From assembly GCA_028571685.1 (NCBI GenBank), contig CM053140.1, positions 219,871,323-219,935,322 of the forward strand: a stretch of DNA of 64,000 nucleotides, in the 5' to 3' direction. The translations under genes were made by a program, and so were the position numbers. Under the pieces are notes generated by a model, which did no database searches, was not told where the DNA came from, and saw only the letters and a program-made list of their open reading frames with translations. This document shows positions 56,732 to 64,000 of this stretch, piece after piece (within the stretch, counting starts at the first letter, position 1; each line of letters opens with the position of its first letter). Source of the DNA: Heterohyrax brucei. Taxonomy: Eukaryota > Chordata > Mammalia > Hyracoidea > Procaviidae.

Positions 56732-56745
56732 AAAAGACTTTGTGT

Positions 56746-57600
56746 GCATGTATGTTTGTTCCCATGAATGTAGAAATGCCCTGGTGTAACTGTATGAACG
56801 CATCTATATTGGTGCACATAGCCACGCATCACTTAACATCCATAATATGATCTGTGAACTAGGACAATATGTGATTTGGCTCTTGTTTGAACATGTCTAA
56901 ACCACAAGCAATAACATTCACTGATTTTCCACCTTTGTGTTTCTAACAACCTTTTGTTTCATTTCTAAATCTATACTTATTTCCTCTTGCTGTTGCTTAC
57001 ACTAGCATTAGTTTTGCTGCATTTAGGAGCCATGGTGTGCTTCATGGTGGTACTTTCAAAAGAAAATTAAACAGAGAAAAATGCAACAACACTCAAGAGA
57101 TGCATGATACATAAGATTTGATAATGCTACCTACAAGGTCAAAGCATACACTGTTATACAGTAAGCTTTTCATTTCTAAGAATGGAAAGTTCAATATAGC
57201 ACAAACATAAGCCAGTAATGTAGGTATTTATCATACCAAGACAGTTATTATAGGTTATATACGTACTGTACCATTATAGAAATGGCAGCACAATCATTTT
57301 GCAAGCAAGAGAGATAATATACACATGTTGCATGGGGGAGGCTGTTGCATTTGTACATCAAGATATGTCTCCTATGTTTCATTCTCTGATAAGGATTTCT
57401 GAACTCTTTTGAACTCTTATGGAACCATGGACATATATGCAGCTGGACATCACCCAAATGGGTGTTATATGGCATATGACTATATATACTTTGCCTTTAT
57501 CATATATATTTAGGATACTTTTATTCACACCATTTACTTTTCATCCTTATAATGCTGTGATGAGCTTTAAGGCAGAGAGTATGGTACCTCTTTAAATCTC
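56746..57600. other. unassigned AT-rich DNA
   Basis: No family recognised up to about 57520. 57520-57565 may be the start of a minus-strand MIR (CCATTTACTTTTCATCCTTA) that resumes near 57740. Confidence 0.3.
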
Positions 57601-57680
57601 TAGGGGGCAGTTCTACTGTAACTTCAAGGGTTGCCCTGAGTTGGGCCTAACTCAACGACAATGGGTTTTGGGGGGTTTAT
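57601..57680 (+). mobile_element. AfroSINE tail fragment
   Basis: GGGGGCAGTTCTACTGTAAC, 'gttgccctgagttgggcctaac', ACGACAATGGGTTTTGGGG. Confidence 0.75.
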
Positions 57681-57698
57681 ACCAAAAATATGTATAGC

Positions 57699-57735
57699 CA
57701 AGCCAAGTGCCATCGAGCTGGATCTGATCATACAG
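57699..57735 (-). mobile_element. AfroSINE tail fragment, opposite strand
   Basis: CAAGTGCCATCGAGCTGGAT and CTGATCAT only; tail facing the preceding plus-strand tail. Confidence 0.6.
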
Positions 57736-57739
57736 CTTA

Positions 57740-57850
57740 TACATCTTATTTGAGGTTCAAAACTACCGAGAGGAGGATCTTGAATTTGAACCCAAGTTTC
57801 TGACTCCAAACCCAAGGTCCCTTAGCACGTACCATTAGGCTTATTAGCAC
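57740..57850 (-). mobile_element. MIR fragment
   Basis: 'ttatttgaggttcaaaactacc', GAATTTGAACCCAAGTTTCT, GACTCCAAACCCAAGGTCCC is the distal MIR wording on the minus strand. It fits with 57520-57565 on the other side of two SINE tails. Confidence 0.55.
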
Positions 57851-58127
57851 ATTCTTTGGCCATTCACACCTTACAACACTCCCGAAGAGTGTAATTTTTA
57901 TTCTAGGAATTTCTTGTGGTATCAAGTTCAGACTGAGGAGGTCCCTGCAATTTCCTCCTTGAATGTTCCCTACTGCTTGCTTAGGTAGAGACATCACCCA
58001 CCCAGCTAACTCACCAATACTTGAATGTGCCTGTTTACAAGTGCCATTAGGAATGATGATCATCCATGGCTACCATTGACTTTTCCTACTTTCTGCTTGC
58101 TACCGGCAGTGGCTCTCTCGGGCTTGT

Positions 58128-58297
58128 AAAAAACCAAAAAACTAACGACCATCGAGTCGGGTCCGACTCCTGGCGACCCTAGAGGTCAGAGTAGAACTGC
58201 CCCACAGAGTTTCCAAGGAGTGCGTGGTGGATTTGAAGTGCTGATATTTGGTTAGCCGATATAGCACTTAACCTACTGTGCCACCAGGGTTTCTAAG
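58128..58297 (-). mobile_element. AfroSINE, short subtype, well preserved
   Basis: GACCATCGAGTCGGGTCCGA, TTTCCAAGGAGTGCGTGGTG, CTGTGCCACCAGGGTTTC. Retained CpGs suggest a relatively young copy. Confidence 0.93.
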
Positions 58298-58307
58298 TCT
58301 TGGGCTT

Positions 58308-58436
58308 GTAACTTCTGTAAATATTTTATGTTGTAGGCATAAAATGAGTTTAACATTAACAAAAAGGGTTAAGTGTGTATTAGAGAAGAAATCTATGTTA
58401 TTTGTGACTAATAGAACAGGTATAAGATGAGGGCTC
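58308..58436 (+). repeat. inverted duplication A (partner 60137-60265)
   Basis: 129 bases whose reverse complement recurs at 60137-60265 with about 10 differences (about 92%). No frame and no known family. Confidence 0.9.
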
Positions 58437-58921
58437 TGGGTCCCCTTTCAGCTCTGTCTGCGACTGCTACCATCATTTACAGTAATAATTTACATTGGTT
58501 AAGCCTAGTGGCTTAGATGGTTCTGGGTCAGGATAATTTCGCCTGTATGAGATGTCACCCTGAGGTCAGGTAATAAATGTCATGGGCACCTAGATAAACA
58601 AGTTGAAAAGGTGAGGGGCACAAAGTCATGCCTCCAGGGTGACTGAAGGGGATTCCCAGCCCACCCTGGTAACAACGTCCACTGTTTGTCCTCATCTGCA
58701 TTGGGGAGAGGGGGGTAGAGTCCTTGGAGCTTGTGATTATTAATGGGGCACCAGCTGCTCTGTTTTTATTGCTGTACTTCATGGCATCTCCTCTGCCATC
58801 CACAGAGATGTGGCTTCCATTGTCGAAGTTCTGGGTCGCCAGTGTCCACAACAGTTCAGTCTTAATTAGGCTAACAGTTCACTTAATTGCTTGAGCTGTT
58901 CCTGTGGCAAGTGATGTCAGA

Positions 58922-58936
58922 CAGCGCCACCTGCTG
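58922..58936 (-). promoter_or_regulatory. CTCF-binding-like motif
   Basis: Minus strand reads CAGCAGGTGGCGCTG, the CTCF core with the CpG-containing GGCGCTG end. Same orientation as the motif at 21163-21179. Confidence 0.55.
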
Positions 58937-59231
58937 AACTGAGGAATGACATGTGAAACCAAGAGGCTGTGAGCAGCTAAGTGGAATATGCCAGCCATTC
59001 ACCTGCCCACTCCGTGTCTGTTTACTGTGTGGCTTAGATATAAAAACCGAGTAACATACAGTTGAAGGGCCTTCCAGGTACCCAATACTTTGTATCCACA
59101 AGAGTCTTGGGTTAAGTCTTCCTTAGTCTTGAAATTAATTGTGAGAGGATACAACCATTCCCTTAGAGAACTGACAGAAGAATAATTGGTAATGACCCTC
59201 ATGTCGTGAGATCTGGTTCTGGTCCTGAACC

Positions 59232-59272
59232 CTACAACCACACCCACTGCCATCGAGTCAGGTCCAACAAAC
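59232..59272 (-). mobile_element. AfroSINE tail fragment
   Basis: CACTGCCATCGAGTCAGGTC only. Confidence 0.6.
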
Positions 59273-59762
59273 CAGCTATGTCAGTAACCTAACCTTTCTA
59301 AGCCAATCTGTTAACTCATCCATTGAAAGAGAATGAGATCTGAGACCTCTCTCAGTCTAAGGCTAACAATTCAAACAGTCTTTGTTAGGTAACAGTTTTA
59401 CACAAGTTCTCAATATGATGGAAATGATTGAGGCCACGTTCTTTCTTAAGTGCTGCTTTTATTGAGGAGGAACAAAGGAAATGGCACTTTCAATTGAAGG
59501 AACGGTTAGGCAGACTAGACAGGGCACTGTTTACAAGCTCAGAGTTCCATTTTGTTAACAGTTGTGAAAATAGTTCATAAGCTTTTGACTACCATTTTAT
59601 AAAAGGAAATAGATAGAAAATAGATGACTGCACTGCAGGTAGTAACGGCCAGTGTCTTTTGTGAAAACTTGCATTTCACTTAACTGCGTGTCATCCTTCT
59701 AGTCTGTGAATCTGCGTAAAGTAAAGCAGGTCCGAAACCCAACAGGCAGGTGGTCCAAGACT

Positions 59763-60638
59763 CTCCCCGAGTAATTCTTTCTCACAAGTCTGACAAGGAC
59801 CCTTGAGGATCTTGAGACATATTTACAAATTAAATGCTCTTATAGACAATAGCCCAGTGGGGCAGTTGGGGGGTTTGGGTCTCTTTGGTGAGAATTTGTC
59901 ATACAAAGAAGGTTTTTAAGATCTTCAGAGGAAGGTTTTCACAACCCACTGCTGTGAAGTTAATTTTGGCTCCCATAATCTGCCTGCATTATTTTCTAAT
60001 ACAGTTACATAGAATGAAATGACTATAATAATAGGACCAATTGCCTATAATGAATGAGAAATTTACAATCCCAATTTTGCATAAACGGTTACCTGCTAAA
60101 GCAAAGCAGCTTCAAAATTCAGTGGAATTGCAAAAAGAGCCCTCATCTGATATCTGTTCTATTAGTCACAAATAACATAGATTTCTTCTCCAATACACAT
60201 TTAACCTCTTTGGTTAATGCTAAACTCATTTTATGCCTACAACATAAACAATTTACAGAAGTTACAATGTCAGAATGTCTCCACTCTAGGTCGTGGTAAC
60301 TAAGCGGCACCCTGTCCCTGGGGAACTCCTCTTGCTTCAGGTTCTGTGTATCATGTCGCATGTCGCCTGGTAGGTAAATTTTCATCAGACATACCTAGAG
60401 ACCTAGAGTACATGGATAGTTAAAACCAAACAGAATGGTCAAACTACTGGTGCTAAATTTTCTACAACTGGCAGAGAATTTCTGTTAAAAATTCCTGTCC
60501 CATTCATCTTTTTGCTATCTTTTCCCACGTCCCATTTGGTAAACTGGGCTACTGTCTATAAGAGCATTTAATTTGCAAATATGTCTGAATATCCTCAAGG
60601 GTCCTTGTCAGACTTGTGAGAAAGAATTACTCGGGGAG
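59763..60638. repeat. 876-bp unit bounded by 96-bp inverted repeats
   Basis: Left arm 59763-59858 (starts CTCCCCGAGTAATTC) and right arm 60543-60638 (ends GAATTACTCGGGGAG) are inverted copies with 4 differences in 96. Between them lie copy C1 (59878-60125), the inverted A copy (60137-60265) and 277 bases with an 80-residue minus-strand frame (60143-60385) of unknown kind. It could be a transposon with long terminal inverted repeats, or a local palindromic rearrangement. No target duplication was fixed. Confidence 0.85.
59878..60125 (+). repeat. direct duplication C, copy 1
   Basis: Same order and orientation as 61574-61831, about 90% identical with small indels. A 20-base insertion is present in copy 2 near 61778. 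Confidence 0.9.
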
Positions 60639-60921
60639 GCTTTGCTGGCCCGGGAGAGAGATCCTTGCTGAAAAACGAAAGCCTTTGAAATAGGGCAGCA
60701 GCAGAGTGCATAGCACTCCAGAAGGCTGTGCCACTGAGCAAGTTCACGGTTGGGTTTTTGTAGACAGGCTATGATCAGGGTATAGCTGGGAACAACAGAT
60801 CAGTGATGGGAATCTGAAGTACGCCCTTTTTTTTTTTTTTCCTTTGCAGATGGCTATTTGTTCCTTGATTGACCAGCACGTAGACTTCAAGATGATTCCT
60901 GCCACAGTGGTTTCTGGGACT
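60639..60921. other. unassigned DNA, LTR-like flavour
   Basis: Contains a 13-T run at 60829-60841 followed by CCTTTGCAG (splice-acceptor-like by chance). No family fixed. Confidence 0.25.
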
Positions 60922-61079
60922 AAAAGCACACTGCCATCGAGTCAAATCCAACTCATAGTGATTCTATAAGGACAGAGTAGAACAGCTCCATAGAGTTTCC
61001 AGGGAGCGCCAGAGGATTTGAACTGCTAACATTCTGGATAGCAGACATAGCACTTAACCAGTGCACCACCAGGGTTTCC
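60922..61079 (-). mobile_element. AfroSINE, short subtype, with target duplication
   Basis: GCCATCGAGTCAAATCCAAC, GTTTCCAGGGAGCGCCAGAG, GTGCACCACCAGGGTTTCC. Flanked by CTGGGACT at 60914-60921 and 61080-61087. Confidence 0.92.
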
Positions 61080-61087
61080 CTGGGACT

Positions 61088-61425
61088 GGTAGCAGGACTT
61101 ACTAAGAGGTCATGCCTGTATAGTTTCTTCCTCCCTTCATTCTATTCCCCGTCCTGATTATAGCTCTCTGGTGCTCCCTTTGGAAAGATACATAGTGGTC
61201 ACTTCTGACTCATCGGCAAATATCGTGAATTTGGTCAAAACTTTTTTCTAAAAAACAGTTTTAGGGATAATTTAAGCAACTATTTCCTGGGTGCAGGTGA
61301 TAAAAAATAAACTACTTATCACGCCTGAATGTTCAAAGGCATGGTTAGTTTGGCCCTTCACATCCTTGTCTCAAATATATACATACAGTGTTTTTAAATG
61401 CACGTAGTTGGGGGGTTCTCTTTCT
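61088..61425. other. unassigned non-coding DNA
   Basis: No family or frame recognised. Confidence 0.3.
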
Positions 61426-61572
61426 TTGGAAACCCTGGGGGCATAATGGGTAAGTACTCACCAAAAGGTTGACAGTTTGAATCTATCAAGTGCTCCCTGG
61501 AAACTGTGGCAGCTCTACTCTGTCCTATAGGTTTGCTATGAGTCAGAATCAACTTGATGGCAGTGTGGGGGT
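61426..61572 (+). mobile_element. AfroSINE, short subtype
   Basis: TGGAAACCCTGGGGGCATAA, TTTGAATCTATCAAGTGCTC, TTGCTATGAGTCAGAATCAA. It ends exactly where duplication C copy 2 begins. Confidence 0.9.
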
Positions 61573-61573
61573 G

Positions 61574-61831
61574 GGGTCTCTTTGGTGAGAATTTGTCATA
61601 CAAAGGTTTTTAAGATCTCCAGAGGAAGGCTTTCATAACCCACTGCTGTAGAGTTAATTCTGACTCTCATAATCTTCCCCCATTATTTTCTAATACAGAT
61701 ACATAGAATGAAGACTATAATAACAGGATCAATTGCCTATAATGAATGAGAAATTTACAATCCCAATTTTGCATACCCAGTATTAGTCAAATTGTTAATT
61801 GCTAAAGCAAAGCAGCTTCAAAATTCAGTGG
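61574..61831 (+). repeat. direct duplication C, copy 2
   Basis: Recurs at 59878-60125. The end, AAGCAGCTTCAAAATTCAGTGG, is the same in both, after which the two diverge completely. Confidence 0.9.
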
Positions 61832-62075
61832 CATCACAAAATACAAGAATTTTTTCCTGTTCATGCAAAAACCGGTATGATGTTTCCTGGTTGGCTGGGT
61901 CCTCTGGGAAGCTCTCCAACAAGGTGTGACTGAAGGATGCAATCTCCTTCTGTTCTGTGATGCCATCATTTTCAACAGAGTCTCCAAAGTTGCAGTGGAT
62001 AGAAACAGAACTGGGGAAGCAGGGCTGGATATTAACAATCTTGACCTGGAAGAAACACACACCATTTACCCTCAT
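61818..62075 (-). other. exon-like minus-strand frame of unknown identity
   Basis: 85-residue frame. On the minus strand a pyrimidine tract and AG (TGTGTGTTTCTTCCAG, ending at about 62048) precede VKIVNIQPCFPSS, and the frame stops at TGA inside duplication C (FCDATEF, then stop). It would make a terminal exon of about 76 residues with three cysteines, and duplication C as its 3'UTR. Against this, the text at 61880-61930 (TTGGCTGGGTCCTCTGGGAA) resembles an old interspersed repeat, no upstream exon was found, and no family was recognised. Confidence 0.2.
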
Positions 62076-62304
62076 ATTTCATGAGTCAGAAGTGGTTGTT
62101 CTGGTGTATGAGGGCAGGTTTGTAGCCCTGGCTGGGCAGCCACTATTCTGCGGTAACTCTTCATCATGGAAGGAGACCTTAAATCTCTGATGGTTATCTA
62201 GCTGTCACTATTACACTTTGCACTTAGTGTAGGAAACCAGAAGTCCTTCATAAATGTCTGACAAATTTATAAAGGGGAAAGTAAAGGGAAAAATAAATAA
62301 ATCA

Positions 62305-62472
62305 AACCCATTGCTATCGAGTCAGTTACAATGTATACAGACAGACAGCACGTGTGCAGAGTAGAACCATTCTTCATGGGGTTTTCAAGGCTGTGAGTTT
62401 TGGGAAGCAGAGCACCAGGCGTTTCAGTTAGTAGGCAAGCACTTAACAATTTGGGCCACCCAGGAACTCCTA
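62305..62472 (-). mobile_element. AfroSINE, diverged
   Basis: CCCATTGCTATCGAGTCAGT, GGGGTTTTCAAGGCTGTGAG and TTTGGGCCACCCAGGAACTC. Confidence 0.8.
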
Positions 62473-62474
62473 AG

Positions 62475-62880
62475 TGAATGAATAGTGGATTTTTTCATTT
62501 TATAATTCTTTCATTTTTCCCATGACTACAACTTCATTTCTTATTTTAAAGCATTTTAAAGAGTAATATTGAGCAGACATTCATTTAGCTATTTAATCAT
62601 TTTTCTGTATTTGCTGGCAGATCCTTCCAAGTTGTTCTAAGCCATGTCTCCGGATAGCTTAGGTAGAACTTTTCTCAGGAAGTAATGGAGGAGTCTCATA
62701 AGTGAAGTTCAAGTCCATTCCAAGTTGGATCCTTGGCTTCACTCATAACCAAGTATAGTTGGTGGAACATTCTCTTGGAGTAATTCTAGTCGAGCGAATT
62801 TTGGGACTTGGCTGATGAAACTAGGGCAATGGCTGTAGACAGTACACATGAGGTGTCTCCAGAATTGTTTGTAGATAAGA
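62475..62880. other. unassigned AT-rich DNA
   Basis: The 62480-62640 text (TTGAGCAGACATTCATTTAG, 'tctgtatttgctggcagatcc') may be old L1 or L2. Nothing firm. Confidence 0.25.
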
Positions 62881-62883
62881 TCA

Positions 62884-63042
62884 ATTGACTTGCCATCAAG
62901 TCAGTTCTGACTCATAGGGACCCTACAGGACAGAGTATAACTACTCCATAGAGTTCCCAAGTCTGTAGTCTTTACAGAAGCAGGTTGCCACATCTTTTTT
63001 CCGTGGAGCACTTAAGCACTGTGTCACCACAGTGTCACTTAT
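62884..63042 (-). mobile_element. AfroSINE, long subtype, head shortened
   Basis: CTTGCCATCAAGTCAGTTCT, GTCTGTAGTCTTTACAGAAG, CTTAAGCACTGTGTCACCAC. Confidence 0.88.
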
Positions 63043-63400
63043 TTAATTACAGTCCATTAAATTTTCTTATGACTTGCTCACATTGTATGTCTGACTTATG
63101 GTTCCTTTAAAATCAAAATTGGAAATTTAAGTTTTTTTTCAGTAGTTTTCAGTACTACCAAAGAGAATGCAAAAAGTCCATCTGGTGGTCTCAAGAATTC
63201 TGGCCATAGACAGATATACTTTCCTGTGGGATGGAGAATTCATTAAAACTTCCTTTAACTTGAATGAATTCTGAATCTGTACTTGCTTCAGAATTCAGTT
63301 ACTGTTCTAATGCTTGTGAATTTGTCCTTTATCAGTTGGTTTGATTGGCCAACATTCTCCATCCCTTCCATAAAACTCAAACTGATGCCCTTTGTTTCTT
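63043..63400. other. unassigned non-coding DNA
   Basis: No family or frame recognised. Confidence 0.3.
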
Positions 63401-63409
63401 CATGTAATA

Positions 63410-64000
63410 GGAGTCTGGAGGCAGGGAGTTAGGTGCTCACCCGACAGCTCCATGATTCAGGTTGCTAACGATCCACTTTCTCTCCAGGTTTCTAATCCAC
63501 TGTCCTGGAAGGTGACCATCACCCTTGTGGTTCAATATGACTCCCATAAAAGGAAGAAAATGAAAGACACGAGGGTAAAATTAGTCCAGAGGACTGAGGC
63601 ACCAAAATACCACAGCCTCCACCATACTGAGTCCAAGACAACTACATGGTGCCTGGCTGCCACCAATGACTGCTCTGACAGGGATCATGGTAGAGGGTCT
63701 CACACAGAGCTGGAAAAGCTAGAATAAAATTCTTAAGAGACACCAGAGAAACTCTGAGAGAATGGCCCCTGGACACACTTTTAACTCAGTACTGAAGCCA
63801 CTCCTGATATTCACCCTTCAGCCAAAGACTGGACAAGCCCATAAAACAAAATAAGACTAAATGGACACACTAAATCAGGGGCAAGGACAAGAAGACTGGA
63901 GGGGACAGAAAAGCTGGTGATGTGGAGCTCGAGTTTGAGAAAGGGAGAGTGTTGCGGGGTTGCAATCATCATGAAATGATGTATATACTAATTTTTTATT
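63410..64000 (+). mobile_element. L1-type 3'UTR of another subfamily, cut by window end
   Basis: Phrases CCTGGCTGCCACCAATGACT, GCTCTGACAGGGATCATGG, AGGGGCAAGGACAAGAAG and GTATATACTAATTTTTTATT follow an afrotherian L1-type 3'UTR (parallel to CCGGCCACCACCAGTGA in the 19-24 kb copies). The 111-residue frame 63392-63727 is part of it and not a gene. Confidence 0.55.

Larger units (their letters stand above)
58437..59762. other. unique DNA with conserved-looking stretch
   Basis: 58490-59060 is repeat-free with a CTCF-like site, a CpG or two and several AT-homeobox-type words (TTAATTAGG, ACTTAATTG). A SINE tail lies at 59232-59272. Frames at 58555-58851 and 58883-59253 (minus) have no domain. Confidence 0.35.

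Noticed and set aside
60829..60850. Polypyrimidine tract plus CAG as a plus-strand splice acceptor
   Set aside because: No open frame with coding character follows and a SINE begins 70 bases downstream.
63392..63727. 111-residue plus-strand frame with a preceding TTTCTCTCCAG acceptor-like site
   Set aside because: The text matches an L1-type 3'UTR wording, so the splice-like site is taken as chance.

Overview
The window is nuclear DNA of a placental mammal. It holds no recognisable intact protein-coding gene, rRNA or tRNA gene. About thirty copies of a tRNA-derived SINE are present. They carry a conserved A-box-like head, a B-box-like TTCGAATCC and a tail of the form CTATGAGTCAGAATCGACTCGACGGCAAC, and they match the AfroSINE family. 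Together with an RTE/BovB-type LINE sharing that tail, this points to an afrotherian, most likely a paenungulate such as elephant. The species call is inference; the SINE and LINE families are read from the sequence.

Layout: 1-5.1 kb holds ancient L1 3'-end sequence broken up by minus-strand RTE copies and AfroSINEs. 5.1-8.1 kb has an RTE fold-back inside an old MIR, a young AfroSINE with perfect target-site duplications, an ancient L1 tail and a 5'-truncated minus-strand L1. 8.1-14.2 kb looks like a mosaic of old LTR-retrotransposon pieces (ERVL-MaLR-like internal sequence, LTR-like blocks, an MLT1-like LTR). 14.2-19 kb is mostly unassigned with an L1 3'UTR, SINEs and two copies of diverged repeats. 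19-24 kb carries two near-identical plus-strand L1 3' halves flanking a short unique stretch with a strong CTCF-like motif.

The centrepiece is a block of about 16.5 kb (22.5-39.06 kb) of nested LINEs. An old minus-strand L1 is split by a nearly full-length minus-strand L1 (about 7.4 kb, with ORF1, ORF2 and a GC-rich 5'UTR), which is itself split by a plus-strand RTE. A plus-strand L1 sits tail-to-tail at the left edge. Matching short duplications support three of the layers. All the reverse transcriptase frames are broken.

39-50 kb contains a MIR, a decayed mariner, a run of three same-strand AfroSINEs, L2, MIR and MER5A-like remnants, and the longest unique DNA, including a candidate regulatory stretch near 46.4-47.0 kb. 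50.2-54.8 kb is a third long minus-strand L1. 54.8-57.9 kb holds a compact internally deleted RTE derivative and a 427-bp L1 tail with a 14-bp target duplication. 58.3-62.2 kb is the least explained part. It has a CTCF-like motif, a 96-bp inverted repeat pair (about 96% identical) enclosing 684 bp, further 90-92% identical inverted and direct duplications, and an exon-like minus-strand frame. The window ends inside a plus-strand L1-type 3'UTR.

The functional story is one of mobile-element partnership: RTE probably supplied the enzyme for AfroSINE spread, and L1 supplied the bulk of the DNA. Host-gene content, if any, is limited to possible regulatory elements and one doubtful exon.
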